Below are positions 33,901 through 41,829 of a DNA stretch of 64,000 nucleotides, piece after piece; position 1 is the stretch's first letter, and each line of letters begins with the position of its first letter. The stretch spans positions 372,001-436,000 of the forward strand of contig DASRDB010000011.1 of NCBI GenBank assembly GCA_035652815.1. The letters run 5' to 3'. Source of the DNA: DASRDB01 sp035652815 (GTDB taxonomy: Bacteria > Chloroflexota > Ktedonobacteria > Ktedonobacterales > Ktedonobacteraceae). The notes under the pieces were generated by a model. It saw nothing but the letters and a program-made list of their open reading frames with translations, made no database searches and was not told the DNA's origin. A program made the position numbers and the translations under genes.

Positions 33901-35047
33901 GGTGGAACTGACCGACTCATTGATCCTGCTTGGCAAAAACGACGCGGCGCATCTTGACCCTGCCCTGCCAGGGCGTGGCTATCGACGCGGCCAGACGCTG
34001 GACGAAGTGCATTTCGCGCTGCCAACGTCGGGCGAAGATGACGATGAGCAGACACAGTTGCTGGCGCGGCAGGTTGCGCAAATGGCTCACGAGGCTGAGG
34101 GAGCTTTGGCACCCCCAATTGAATTGCTTCCTGATTATGTGCGCATCGATGATTTTCTGGTTGAGGCAGCCTTCAGCAGTCCCGCCGCGCAGCGTTCGCG
34201 TTCGATTCGCCTGCAAATTGGCATTGAGGATTTGTCGTTGCAGCCGATAGCCCTGGAACTCAATAGCGATATTCCGCACGCGCTTGTGGCGGGTGGCCCG
34301 GGCAGTGGCAGGACAGGCGTATTGCAAACCTGCCTGATGGTGCTGGCAAATACGCCTGCATATGAGACGACAAAGGTGGTCATGATTGATTTCCGGCGCA
34401 CTTCGCGCCCGCTGCGCAAACTGCCCAACATGTGGTTATACGCCAGCAGCGAGGAGCGCCTGAGTGAGGCTATCGACGCGCTGAAAAAGGAACTGCGCGA
34501 GCGTATGACTCACCTGCGCGAAGCACTGGAAAAGCAGGAAGATGACGACGAACCGGTGGGGTTGGATTTTAGGCCGCTTCTGTTGATGATTGACGATTAC
34601 GATCAACTGAATGCCCTGATGAAAAACCCGATCAACGACCTGAAAGAGTTCTTGCTGCAATCCCGTGATTTAGGTTTGCATACCCTGGTTGCCGGTATGC
34701 CCGGTGATCTCAACCGCTCTGACCCGTTGCTGACGCAAGTACGCGCAGGCCGCGCGGGTATCATACTGGGTGGTGACCCCGCCGATCAGGCTGTCCTGGG
34801 TGTGCGCATGGCAGATTTGCCGCCAGGAAGAGGCTACCTTGTGCGCCGCCACCAGCGCAACCTCGTACAATTTGCCTATCTGCCGCCAGAGTCAATACCA
34901 GCGCGGGTAAAAGGGCTGGTACAGGCCGCGAAAGAGAAGAAGCTACCGCCTGCTCCCAAACATAGCTGTCCCTGGTGTCCCAAAGAAAAACCTGAGCCAG
35001 ACGAGCCAACGCCTGATGAGGTACGCAAGCTTGCGGGCGTCTCGTAG
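30914..35047 (+). CDS. EccC-like FtsK/SpoIIIE ATPase (type VII secretion family)
   Basis: The protein of about 1377 residues has an N-terminal tail with RPPRIWPSFPQGKVTIPAPP, two membrane helices (about residues 50-95) and three FtsK/SpoIIIE ATPase domains, the layout of EccC of type VII secretion. Walker A motifs are GTTGAGKSE (about 500), GASGSGKST (about 832) and GGPGSGRTG (about 1128). Walker B motifs are FIIIDEFAEL (about 609), VLVIDKFIEF (about 936) and LLMIDDYDQL (about 1220). Domain 1 looks fully catalytic; domain 2 lacks the Walker B acid after Asp, and domain 3 has Arg for Lys. The C-terminal CPWC could bind metal. ATG 30914 has GAGGGAG upstream. No WXG100 or other ESX gene is in the window. 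Confidence 0.85.
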   Translation: MPGDNQPPALQREMFNRPPRIWPSFPQGKVTIPAPPAREALPPKPPAVTIVLPLVMVALYVGISLLTFHGQMQQLVFVLPMVLFSIMTPAATILTTRQKIRQVKRQWKQGDKKYRALLKTLRLQLEEKADEQRRVALLKDPDNTELETYIQERTHLWERRPDDPDFLSVRVGRGAAPFLIEIQAPELEITHPMLPELEKFRAEFAMVKDIPCSVSLPKVKSMGITGPRQIVADFTRGFLCQIATLHSPEDVRIIGLFPARQKQDWEWLRDLPHTLPWKQTKGNKMERLFAAGQDEADLLLNVLLEELSQRAIRGTEADPAAIPVMNNGAQEMPLPHLVVIVHDYIEARKHPALSHAFKLGEQLGVSVIYLVAQEQAIPGECRGIIRILDSEHLSYAAAGYAGDTLTDVRSDIMELAMAVRIARAMSHLQVAVEGEDAVDIPTNVRLLDLLDIAYADQVNIEQWWSAPPFGRLRIPIGVGLNGTIWIDFNDNAHGPHGIIAGTTGAGKSELLSSLIVGLAMTHHPHLVNFVLVDFKGGAAFKPFEKIPHTVGMVSDLSGRLTERALHALKSELRRREHILSEANAKKIAQYQAMRMQNPSAFPPLPNLFIIIDEFAELAKEHPTFMDGVVSVVQKGRSLGVHLVLATQKPTGSVNPNIWSNLKFRICLRVASVQDSRDMLGRSEAALLPSGIPGRAYFQIGSEVFELFQSARISQKARVSNEAIILEKQAAVGAEEVTDQKVLMDLIEPYTETIGRELFRPWPDPLPARLSLEDLYRRHDMPSRLNDGNPATTPTYGWLNFPVGLVDLPVEQKQEPLFLDLPRQGGHILVAGASGSGKSTFLRACVLALAQTHTPAQLNMYLVDYGGQALRVFEKLPHVGGIFGESDEEHIRRLLRKLQSIIEERKTLFRTYQIDDFLAFQRRRLENNALPDLPAVVLVIDKFIEFKQAHDKDMDLLLSIARFGRNYGVFLILSADRPVSVPSQLMSLIDLRIGLRLVELTDSLILLGKNDAAHLDPALPGRGYRRGQTLDEVHFALPTSGEDDDEQTQLLARQVAQMAHEAEGALAPPIELLPDYVRIDDFLVEAAFSSPAAQRSRSIRLQIGIEDLSLQPIALELNSDIPHALVAGGPGSGRTGVLQTCLMVLANTPAYETTKVVMIDFRRTSRPLRKLPNMWLYASSEERLSEAIDALKKELRERMTHLREALEKQEDDDEPVGLDFRPLLLMIDDYDQLNALMKNPINDLKEFLLQSRDLGLHTLVAGMPGDLNRSDPLLTQVRAGRAGIILGGDPADQAVLGVRMADLPPGRGYLVRRHQRNLVQFAYLPPESIPARVKGLVQAAKEKKLPPAPKHSCPWCPKEKPEPDEPTPDEVRKLAGVS

Positions 35048-35244
35048 GGGCGGGGGGCTGGGTGGATGGGGGTGGGGGCGCTTGCGCCGCCCCGGGGCAG
35101 GGTGGTGGGGTAACAACGGTTCGTCATTGCCAAAAGTGCCAGGGAAAGAGGATAAGGTGGTGGGAGAATGCTGGTTCTCCGCCAACCCCACCCCAGGGCG
35201 GCGCAAGCGCCCTCCCCACTCCACCACACCTCTCCCGCCCCTAC
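35044..35244. repeat. Family E long inverted repeat (E2)
   Basis: The left arm starts GTAGGGGCGGGGGGCTGG and folds on GGGGCGG/CCGCCCC. The right arm is a diverged inverted copy ending CCCGCCCCTAC. The 201-base element begins inside the EccC-like gene's last codons: its GTAG supplies the TAG stop. It separates that gene from the IrrE-type peptidase gene. Confidence 0.8.
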
Positions 35245-35274
35245 AAACGAGAACATACTAAGGAGTGTGGGTCT

Positions 35275-35823
35275 ATGGTCTGGAAATTAAATAGAGAACG
35301 AGTACAGAAGGCTGCCGACCGACTGCTCGCGCTTGTGCAGGTTCAAGAGCCGCCTGTGATTATTGAACAGATCGCGCAGCGTAGAGGAGTGGAAGTGCGT
35401 TGTGTGGCTTATGAGCATAGCCTGTCTGGTCTGCTGCTATGGGAGCATGGCAGTCCCGTGATTGGCGTTAATGCCTTGCATACAAAAATACGCCAGCGTT
35501 TCGCGATTGCGCACGAACTGGCGCATCTGGAATTGCGACATTTCACAGGCATTCACATAGATCGCATGTTTCCTGTCACACTATTGGAAGAGGCGGCAAC
35601 CAGACAGGTAAATCCACTGGATATCGAGGCCAGTGCGGTCGCTATTGAGGTATTGATGCCAGTTGATATGTTGCGAAGTGATTTGAAAGGTAAGTTGATT
35701 GACTATCTTGATGAGAAGCTGGCGAAAGAGCTTGCAGACCGCTATCAGGTGGGGGAACAGACAATGCTGTTGCGCTTGATGCAAGCGGGGTTTATTAGCT
35801 GGGAAAGTCCGTTGGGTGTGTGA
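35275..35823 (+). CDS. ImmA/IrrE-family metallopeptidase
   Basis: The 182-residue protein is built around FAIAHELAHLELRH (about residues 77-90), the HExxH zinc site of the ImmA/IrrE (DUF955) family, with a later conserved EASAVAIEVLMP containing the third-ligand Glu region. Family members cleave XRE-type repressors (ImmA, IrrE/DdrO). No XRE gene is adjacent, so its target is unknown. There is no N-terminal HTH. ATG 35275 has AAGGAG at good spacing; the open frame upstream is only repeat E2. Confidence 0.8.
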   Translation: MVWKLNRERVQKAADRLLALVQVQEPPVIIEQIAQRRGVEVRCVAYEHSLSGLLLWEHGSPVIGVNALHTKIRQRFAIAHELAHLELRHFTGIHIDRMFPVTLLEEAATRQVNPLDIEASAVAIEVLMPVDMLRSDLKGKLIDYLDEKLAKELADRYQVGEQTMLLRLMQAGFISWESPLGV

Positions 35824-36182
35824 AAAAGGTGTTAGTCAGGGGAAGACATTCGCAAAAAGTGGGGGAGCCGGAAGACATCCGCAAGGAATGTCTCTACAAG
35901 TCGATTGGAATACTGTAGAGACATCTCTTGCGGATGTCTTCCGGCCCTTCCTTGATAAGATGTCGATGATGAAAGATCGATTTTAAAACACGAGATGCTA
36001 CTTGACCCGCGCTCGATAGAGGTTTATTATAGCACAGAAAATTGGTACTTATTGGCCTCCTATTCTAGCCATCGTGTCGAGCAAGGAATGACAGGAGAAA
36101 AAAGTCTATTTTGCGATATTGGCTGGGGGCCTGGTGCATTTATATGTCTAGAATACCTACAAAGGAGTGGTTGTAGAACCCC
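35824..36182. other. Intergenic region with repeat D4
   Basis: This 359-base gap holds repeat D4 (35867-35945) and a partial left arm before it (about 35838-35856). The rest (35946-36182) is non-repetitive and should contain the promoter of the first cyclophilin gene; AAAGGAG at about 36160 precedes its ATG. No gene was recognised. Confidence 0.5.
35867..35945. repeat. Family D repeat (D4)
   Basis: The inverted arms are CCGGAAGACATCCGCAAGG and its complement, with TCTCTACA and TGTAGAGA facing inward across a short spacer. A degenerate extra left arm precedes it, as in D1. Confidence 0.85.
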
Positions 36183-37058
36183 ATGCCAAAGACAACAAAA
36201 CGTGCTGCAACAAAACGGGCGGCGAGAGTAGCGAAGGCGCACGCGACGCAACTGCCGAAGCTAGAGGTCAAGCAAGCGCCCAGAAAAGCGCCGGGATACA
36301 AACCACCTGCTCGTGGTCTGGCTCGCTATCCCTGGTTAATTGGTCTGACGCTACTGGTGATTGCCGTCAGCGTCTATGGAATGTACTTTTACCAGGTCGG
36401 CCCATTCGCCAGGCCTGTGAAGCCGGTTGTGGTTTCTCCTACCCCTGATTTACGCTATCAAAGTCCTTCTCCCTGTCTCAACATTGTGAAGAACTTGATT
36501 GATACTGCACCGGCTCCAGGCGCTGCCGAAATCGCCAAGATTCCTCACTACTATCCGAAGCCGCCGAAGATGATTATCAATACGCACAAGTTCTATTGCG
36601 CGGGCGTCAATACGACTAAAGGCTTCTTTGTGATAGAACTTTTGCCGCAATACGCGCCCATAACGGTCAATAACTTCGTCTTCCTGGCGCAAAATCACTT
36701 CTATGATGGCCTGACCTTCCATCGCCTCGTGCCGGATTTCATCATTCAGGGCGGTGATCCAAAGGGGAATGGCACAGGCGGCCCAGGATATAAATTCCAG
36801 GATGAGCCGGTACGTGGCAACTACATGAAGGGCTGGGTGGCAATGGCAAATTCTGGCCCCAACACGAACGGCAGCCAGTTCTTCATCTGCTTGCAAGATG
36901 ATACCACGCGCTTGCAGAAATTGTATAATCTGTTTGGACATGTCGTGTTCGGCATGGACGTCGTTCAGAAGTTGCAGGCACCAAATCCCGACGATCCCAA
37001 GACCAAAAATATTAAGCCAGACGTCATGACTCACGTAATTATACAGGTGGCACCATAA
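36183..37058 (+). CDS. Membrane-anchored cyclophilin-type peptidyl-prolyl isomerase
   Basis: The 291-residue protein has a strongly basic cytoplasmic tail (residues 1-50), a signal-anchor helix (about 52-70: LIGLTLLVIAVSVYGMYF) and an extracytoplasmic cyclophilin domain (about 140-290). Active-site blocks are LTFHRLVPDFIIQGGDPKGN (catalytic Arg in FHR) and NGSQFFICL. It would assist folding of secreted proteins at the membrane surface. It lies upstream of a soluble cyclophilin and shares its core, so the pair is probably a duplication with one copy exported. Confidence 0.9.
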   Translation: MPKTTKRAATKRAARVAKAHATQLPKLEVKQAPRKAPGYKPPARGLARYPWLIGLTLLVIAVSVYGMYFYQVGPFARPVKPVVVSPTPDLRYQSPSPCLNIVKNLIDTAPAPGAAEIAKIPHYYPKPPKMIINTHKFYCAGVNTTKGFFVIELLPQYAPITVNNFVFLAQNHFYDGLTFHRLVPDFIIQGGDPKGNGTGGPGYKFQDEPVRGNYMKGWVAMANSGPNTNGSQFFICLQDDTTRLQKLYNLFGHVVFGMDVVQKLQAPNPDDPKTKNIKPDVMTHVIIQVAP

Positions 37059-37098
37059 ACACCTGTCACCCGTGATAAGGATGTCGTAGACAAAAAAA

Positions 37099-37120
37099 GG
37101 GCGACCACATAAGGTCGCCC
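37099..37120. terminator. Hairpin between the two cyclophilin genes
   Basis: A perfect eight-base stem GGGCGACC/GGTCGCCC with an ACATAA loop. It is preceded by seven A residues on the + strand, so a T run exists only in the minus orientation. It may nevertheless end or attenuate transcription from the upstream + strand gene. Confidence 0.4.
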
Positions 37121-37142
37121 GTTCAATTGAAAGGGGATACTT

Positions 37143-37616
37143 ATGCCAGGAAAACAGTACAATTCGCCGCCGCCAATGCGGATAGACCCAAACCGCACCT
37201 ATACTGCGCATATTCGCACCAACAAGGGCGACATTGACATCCAGCTTAATCCCAAAGAAGCCCCGGTAACAGTGAACAACTTTGTTTCACTGGCCCAGGA
37301 TGGCTTCTACAATGGTCTGACCTTCCATCGCGTCGTGCCCGGCTTCGTCATTCAGGGCGGAGACCCGGTTGGCAACGGCACAGGTGGCCCTGGCTACCAG
37401 TTCCAGGATGAGCCAGTCCGCCGCCAGTACAGGGCCGGAACAGTGGCGATGGCAAATGCTGGCCCCAACACCAACGGCAGCCAGTTCTTTATTTGCCTTG
37501 AGGACCAGCCCCGTCTCCCCCCCAACTACACCATCTTCGGCGATGTAATCACCGGCATGGATGTCGTGCGCAGCATTCGCGTGGGGGATGTGATGCAGTC
37601 TGTGACGATTGAGTAG
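37143..37616 (+). CDS. Cytoplasmic cyclophilin-type peptidyl-prolyl isomerase
   Basis: The 157-residue single-domain cyclophilin catalyses cis-trans isomerisation of prolyl bonds. LTFHRVVPGFVIQGGDPVGN (catalytic Arg), YQFQDEP and NTNGSQFFICLED are all intact. There is no signal peptide. AAAGGGG precedes the ATG at 37143. Identity to the upstream membrane-anchored cyclophilin is high over the core domain. It converges with the amidase gene across repeat D5. Confidence 0.9.
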   Translation: MPGKQYNSPPPMRIDPNRTYTAHIRTNKGDIDIQLNPKEAPVTVNNFVSLAQDGFYNGLTFHRVVPGFVIQGGDPVGNGTGGPGYQFQDEPVRRQYRAGTVAMANAGPNTNGSQFFICLEDQPRLPPNYTIFGDVITGMDVVRSIRVGDVMQSVTIE

Positions 37617-37653
37617 GAAAATGGTGGACTACCAGGCTTTGCAGTAGTGTTGA

Positions 37654-37728
37654 CCGGAAGGCACCCACAAGGGGATGCCTCTACAGGTAAAACGGGTTGT
37701 AGGGGCATCCCCTTGTGGGTGCCTTCCA
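37654..37728. repeat. Family D repeat (D5)
   Basis: The inverted arms are CCGGAAGGCACCCACAAGGG and its complement, with CTCTACA and TGTAGGG facing inward. It fills the convergent gap between the cyclophilin and amidase genes. Confidence 0.85.
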
Positions 37729-37729
37729 G

Positions 37730-39037
37730 CTATTCTTCCTGCGCTTTCCATTCAATCGAAAAAGTTTTTGCCCATGCCAGCAGCAATTCATCCCCCATAT
37801 ACTTTCCCACCACCTGCAACCCCATTGGCAATCCATTTTCCGCCCGTTCCATCGGCAACGAGATAGCTGGCATGCCCGCGTATGTCCACGGCAAATTCAG
37901 AAGCGTGCTACCTGTCGCTGAGAGTCCTTTAGGGGCTGGGCCAGGAGCGGCAGGACTGACCCATAAATCAATGCCGCTTTCATCCATAGCCGCTTCCAAT
38001 TTAGTTCGCAATTGCAAGCGACCAGCGCGAGAAGATTCAAGTTCTCCTTGCGAGATACTTTGTCCCTCGCGAATGGCAGCCACCGTTTTTGGCCTATAAA
38101 GGGCTTCGTATTGCGCGAACCAGTCTGCATGTACCTGCGCCAATTCGGCAAAGGCCATGCGAGTATGCTGGCGATTGATCGTTTCGATATCTTCAAACAT
38201 CCGCACCCGCTTAATCGTATAACCAGCTTTTTCAAGTTGCGCCAGTTGTTGTTGGAAAATGGCCTGTCCCTCTGGTGTGGCCTGCTCTAAATAGGGGCCT
38301 TCTGGAACGCCGAGGACTGGCAATCTCTCTGGCCTGGGAACAATTTGCCAGTTATCGCAAAGTAGCGATGCCACAAGTTCCATCCCCTCAACATCTTGTG
38401 TGAAAATGCCGACCGTATCGACCGATTTGGAGAAGAGGATCAGGCCATCGGTGGGGATGCGCCCGTAACTGGGTTTGAAGCCGACGATGCCGCAGAAGGA
38501 TGCGGGGCGAATGGTGGAGCCGATAGTTTGCGTGCCGAGGGCCAGGGAGCAAAAACCTGCGGCAACGGCGGCGGCTGAGCCACTGCTTGAGCCGCCCGGC
38601 GTGTGTTCGAGATGGTGGGGGTTGCGCGTGGGGCCGGGTTCGGCCCAGGCAAATTCGGTTGTCACCGTTTTGCCGAGGATGAGTACACCTGCATTGCGCA
38701 GGCGGGTGACGCATGTGGCTTCGGGGCCGGTAAAAAGTTCAGGGGGAAGCTGCGAACCGGCGTGGGTAGGGAAGCCATCCACGCGGAAAACGTCTTTAAT
38801 GCCTGTGAGAACGCCGTAGAGCGGGGGGCGATTGCCCGGCTCCGGCCATTGTTGCTGCAATGCTGTAGCTTCATTGTGCAGGCGCTGGCGACGGTCTGGC
38901 TCGGGTAAAAGGGCCTGGAGTTGTGGTTCCAGGGCGTCAATGCGGTCGCAGGTTTCGTCGATGTAGCGTTGCAGGTCAAGCTCTCCGCTGCGTAGGGCGG
39001 ACACGATGGGCGCGAGTGGAGCGGGATGAATGAACAT
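37730..39037 (-). CDS. Amidase-signature family hydrolase
   Basis: The 435-residue enzyme has the Ser-cisSer-Lys triad blocks of the amidase signature family: GVLTGIKDVFRV (catalytic Lys), PGGSSSGSAAAVAAG (cis-Ser) and TQTIGSTIRPASFCGIVGFK (nucleophile Ser in GSTIRP). It lacks the features that would mark it as GatA (no gatB/gatC nearby). It is probably a cytoplasmic amide or carbamate hydrolase of unknown substrate. It is divergent from the SnoaL-like gene. Confidence 0.85.
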   Translation of the reverse strand: MFIHPAPLAPIVSALRSGELDLQRYIDETCDRIDALEPQLQALLPEPDRRQRLHNEATALQQQWPEPGNRPPLYGVLTGIKDVFRVDGFPTHAGSQLPPELFTGPEATCVTRLRNAGVLILGKTVTTEFAWAEPGPTRNPHHLEHTPGGSSSGSAAAVAAGFCSLALGTQTIGSTIRPASFCGIVGFKPSYGRIPTDGLILFSKSVDTVGIFTQDVEGMELVASLLCDNWQIVPRPERLPVLGVPEGPYLEQATPEGQAIFQQQLAQLEKAGYTIKRVRMFEDIETINRQHTRMAFAELAQVHADWFAQYEALYRPKTVAAIREGQSISQGELESSRAGRLQLRTKLEAAMDESGIDLWVSPAAPGPAPKGLSATGSTLLNLPWTYAGMPAISLPMERAENGLPMGLQVVGKYMGDELLLAWAKTFSIEWKAQEE

Positions 39038-39109
39038 AGCTGGCTATTCCTCGTTTACGAGTCATCTATTTGTATCGTGTAAAAGATGTACACAGTATAT
39101 GACAAATCT

Positions 39110-39134
39110 GTAGGGATGCGATTCATCGCGTCCC
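39110..39134. repeat. Single REP-like family A unit (A4)
   Basis: GTAG plus GGATGCGATTCATCGCGTCC, one unit without its inverted partner, in the divergent gap between the amidase and SnoaL-like genes. One base differs from the usual unit in the left half-stem. Confidence 0.8.
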
Positions 39135-39163
39135 CCGGATAGAAAGTGGAGCAGGCAAGAAGT

Positions 39164-39673
39164 ATGAACGCGATAGATATGGTGAAAACAATGATGACCG
39201 CACTGCAATCGGGCGATATGGAACTGGCGGCCAATACGATGAGCGACGATTTTGTGCTGCGCGGTTGGAGTCCGGCTGAATTGAACAAAGGCGAGATGCT
39301 GGCGATGCAGAGCGAGTTGTTGAGCGCGATGCCGGACTTTTCCTATCACCTGCGCGACCTTGAGGAGCAGGACTCGCTGGTGACGGGGTTGATGCGCGTG
39401 ACGGGAACGAATACGGGCGATTTGTCGCTGCCCATGTTTGGCATCCCGCTCATTCAGGCGACGGCTGTTTCTATCGAACTGCCGCAGGTGCGGACGGAAT
39501 TTATTGTGCAGGATGGTAAGGTGAAGGAGATGATGGTTGAGGCGGTTCCAGGCGGCGGGCTGGCCGGGCTGCTCCAGCAGATTGGCGGAGAACTGCCGGT
39601 GCTGCCAAGACTGGATAATAGCGATATCCGGCGCATGGATAAGATGGACGAGGCCAATATCGACTCGCGTTAG
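39164..39673 (+). CDS. SnoaL/NTF2-like protein
   Basis: The 169-residue protein begins VKTMMTALQSGDMELAANTM, then DDFVLRGWSP and SAMPDFSYHLRDL, the helix-strand pattern of SnoaL-like polyketide cyclase or NTF2-like proteins. The fold is assigned on pattern only; an enzymatic role is not clear. ATG 39164 is used; a GTG at 39146 lies in frame. Its stop codon overlaps the stop of the convergent gene at 39670 by a few bases. Confidence 0.55.
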   Translation: MNAIDMVKTMMTALQSGDMELAANTMSDDFVLRGWSPAELNKGEMLAMQSELLSAMPDFSYHLRDLEEQDSLVTGLMRVTGTNTGDLSLPMFGIPLIQATAVSIELPQVRTEFIVQDGKVKEMMVEAVPGGGLAGLLQQIGGELPVLPRLDNSDIRRMDKMDEANIDSR

Positions 39674-40350
39674 GCCTCGTAGCCGGTATAGAATGGATGC
39701 CTGCGGGTAGCTACCCACGCGCCTAGAAAACCAACCAGCCCACCGATAATTGCCAGCAGCAACAGAATAACGATTGCTGCGACGATGCCGCCGCCAATAC
39801 CGACCGGGCCACCACTACCGAATCCGGTGTTGATGGTATCGGGATAGCCGGGGAACTGGTGAATGATGTAGCCCAGTACCTGGGTGACGATGCTGGCAAC
39901 AAAGCCGGTGACGAAGCCCATTTTGCGGTCTACTGCCACACGGCCCGTTACCACACCTGCGATGAAGTAGATCAGCAGGTCGATAAAGGAAGTCAGGCAG
40001 AAGATGCCGACGATGGCCGAGGCAATGCTGAGCGGCAGGCTATTCGGTTTACTGGCATACGATGCAGCTTGATGATAGAGCGCGGAATTAGCCAGCACGA
40101 AGACGATCCACTGGATGGCGGCCAGAAAACCGGCAATCAGGCCGACCAGCAGCGCCCTTTGTATATAACCAGGTGGCAGTTGAGGTGTAACCGGCGCTTC
40201 GCGTTGATGTACCGGGCCACCACGACCGCGACGGCGGGGTATCGGTGATGCTGGCTGCGGGCCGGGATCATCGAATTCATCATCGTATGGGTCGTTTCGC
40301 CCGGCGCGTTGTGACTGGTGCCGGGGATATTGTGCATCTGGGTCTTGCAT
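39670..40350 (-). CDS. Four-helix membrane protein of unknown function
   Basis: The 226-residue protein has a polar, Arg/Pro/Asp-rich N-terminal tail (about residues 1-60) followed by four hydrophobic helices (about 64-90, 105-130, 140-165 and 190-212). Gly-rich segments separate the last two. I do not recognise the family. It lies directly downstream of two signal peptidase genes on the same strand (12-base gap), so it may belong to a secretion-related operon. Confidence 0.65.
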   Translation of the reverse strand: MQDPDAQYPRHQSQRAGRNDPYDDEFDDPGPQPASPIPRRRGRGGPVHQREAPVTPQLPPGYIQRALLVGLIAGFLAAIQWIVFVLANSALYHQAASYASKPNSLPLSIASAIVGIFCLTSFIDLLIYFIAGVVTGRVAVDRKMGFVTGFVASIVTQVLGYIIHQFPGYPDTINTGFGSGGPVGIGGGIVAAIVILLLLAIIGGLVGFLGAWVATRRHPFYTGYEA

Positions 40351-40361
40351 GTATATGTTCC

Positions 40362-40919
40362 TCAGTGTTTGCCTGGACTATTTGGTATCTTGTTGAAAAC
40401 CGACGCGTAAGTATTGATGAATTGCCAGTTATTGAGCGGCCAGTATATCATGACCGCCTTGCCAATTATATAACTTTTAGGAACAAATCCCCACTCGCGC
40501 GAATCGTCGCTGAACTGCCGGTTGTCGCCCAGTACGAAGTACTGGTCAGGTGGCACGACAATCTTGCTGCCAATCGGGTTGGCGGGCACTTTGACGTAAG
40601 GTTCCTGCAAGGTGACGCCATTCACAGAAACGGTGGTGAGGGTCAGCGTGATGACATCGCCTGGAAGGCCAATCACCCGCTTGATGAGATCTTTGTTGGT
40701 ATCGACGGGCCAGTGGAAGACAATCACGTCGCCGCGCTCGGGCGGGTGGAAGAGATAGGCCAGCTTGTTTACCAGAACATATTCGTTATTTTGCAGGCCG
40801 GGCTGCATGCTGGTGCCCTGAACCTGGTAGTTTTGCACTGTCAGGTGAATGACCAGGAAGATGATAAGCGTCAGGGCTATCGTTTCAATGATTTCCCGCG
40901 CCAGGTGTGAACGTTTCAA
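40362..40919 (-). CDS. lepB: Type I signal peptidase (paralog 1)
   Basis: The 185-residue enzyme removes signal peptides from exported proteins at the outer face of the membrane. One N-terminal helix (about residues 11-28) anchors it. The catalytic dyad is Ser37 in GTSMQPGL and Lys80 in LIKRVIGLPGD. GDNRQFSDDSREWGFV is the conserved box E region. It is close in sequence to the signal peptidase encoded 11 bases upstream. Confidence 0.9.
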   Translation of the reverse strand: MKRSHLAREIIETIALTLIIFLVIHLTVQNYQVQGTSMQPGLQNNEYVLVNKLAYLFHPPERGDVIVFHWPVDTNKDLIKRVIGLPGDVITLTLTTVSVNGVTLQEPYVKVPANPIGSKIVVPPDQYFVLGDNRQFSDDSREWGFVPKSYIIGKAVMIYWPLNNWQFINTYASVFNKIPNSPGKH

Positions 40920-40930
40920 TCTAAACCTCT

Positions 40931-41488
40931 TTATGTATGAATGGCGGCGTAGACCGATGGATAGGTGTTAATCAGTTCCAGGTTACTCACCGGCCAGTAG
41001 ACCGCGACCGCCTTGCCGATGATATAGCTTCTATCGAGCGGCCCCCAGGTGCGCGAATCGAGACTGTTATCCCTATGGTCGCCCATAACAAAGAACTGAT
41101 TCGGTCCCAACTTCCATATATTGCTACCAAAATTGAACGGTACACTGATATATGGTTCGTGTAGAGTCTGCCCATCAACGATCACGCTAGTACTTGTGGT
41201 TTGAACAGTATCTCCCGGCAGACCGATGACCCGTTTGATAAAGTCTTTGCTGGTATCCAACGGGTAGTGAAAGACGATCACGTCGCCACGCTGCGGCCCC
41301 TGAAAGAGATAGGACAGCTTATCTACCAGCACAAACTCATCTGTATGTAGTCCTGGCTCCATGCTGGCTCCATCCACGCGAAAACTCTGTACAGCGAAGC
41401 GGATCACCAGAAAAACGAGCAGCGTCAAGGCAATCGTCTCGATCACTTCACGGATGAGGCGAGTATGTTTTTCAGACAACGGTGTCAT
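40931..41488 (-). CDS. lepB: Type I signal peptidase (paralog 2)
   Basis: The 185-residue enzyme is a second type I signal peptidase with one N-terminal helix. The catalytic dyad is Ser42 in GASMEPGL and Lys85 in FIKRVIGLPGD; MGDHRDNSLDSRTWG is box E. It is the promoter-proximal gene of the pair. The paralogs differ most in the region around residues 110-135, which shapes substrate choice, so they may split the secretome; this is inference. Confidence 0.9.
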   Translation of the reverse strand: MTPLSEKHTRLIREVIETIALTLLVFLVIRFAVQSFRVDGASMEPGLHTDEFVLVDKLSYLFQGPQRGDVIVFHYPLDTSKDFIKRVIGLPGDTVQTTSTSVIVDGQTLHEPYISVPFNFGSNIWKLGPNQFFVMGDHRDNSLDSRTWGPLDRSYIIGKAVAVYWPVSNLELINTYPSVYAAIHT

Positions 41489-41660
41489 CCCTCACACTAA
41501 AGGTTCCTTTCCTTTGCACATTATAGTCAGATGCATGCATGGGAACAAGAGCAGTTTTTGCCTGAAGTCAACCAAATTGGCTATTGATGGTAGAGATTGT
41601 GCCGATTGCTTGTGGAAGAGGATAGATGAACTGTTACAACCACGACCGGCAAGGAGGGTA

Positions 41661-41748
41661 ATGTCATCCTGAGCGCAGCGAAGGATCTCGTGTGCCGAGC
41701 GATTCGTGCGTCGAGGCCGGAGATCCTGAGCGCAGCGAAGAATGACAG
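41661..41748. repeat. Family B repeat with rearranged right arm (B5)
   Basis: The left arm GTCATCCTGAGCGCAGCGAA with GGATCT is normal. The right arm reads AGATCCTGAGCGCAGCGAAG then AATGACAGG, so the internal part is in left-arm orientation rather than inverted. It lies upstream of the secreted LGFP protein gene. Confidence 0.75.
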
Positions 41749-41829
41749 GGGCGAGATGGTCGATTATGAAGGCAGAACATCATCATCAACTTCGTTTCAT
41801 TGCGCATGTATGCTGAAAATGGAGGAGGT

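Noticed and set aside
36450..37211. 253-residue minus-strand frame opposite the cyclophilins
   Set aside because: It is antisense to two cyclophilin genes with intact motifs and has no family resemblance.
35044..37616. Type VII secretion gene cluster next to the EccC-like gene
   Set aside because: No WXG100-like protein of about 100 residues and no EccB/D/E-like gene was found; neighbours are a metallopeptidase and cyclophilins.
40245..40910. 221-residue + strand frame opposite the signal peptidase and membrane protein genes
   Set aside because: It is antisense to two well-supported genes and has no family resemblance or ribosome site.
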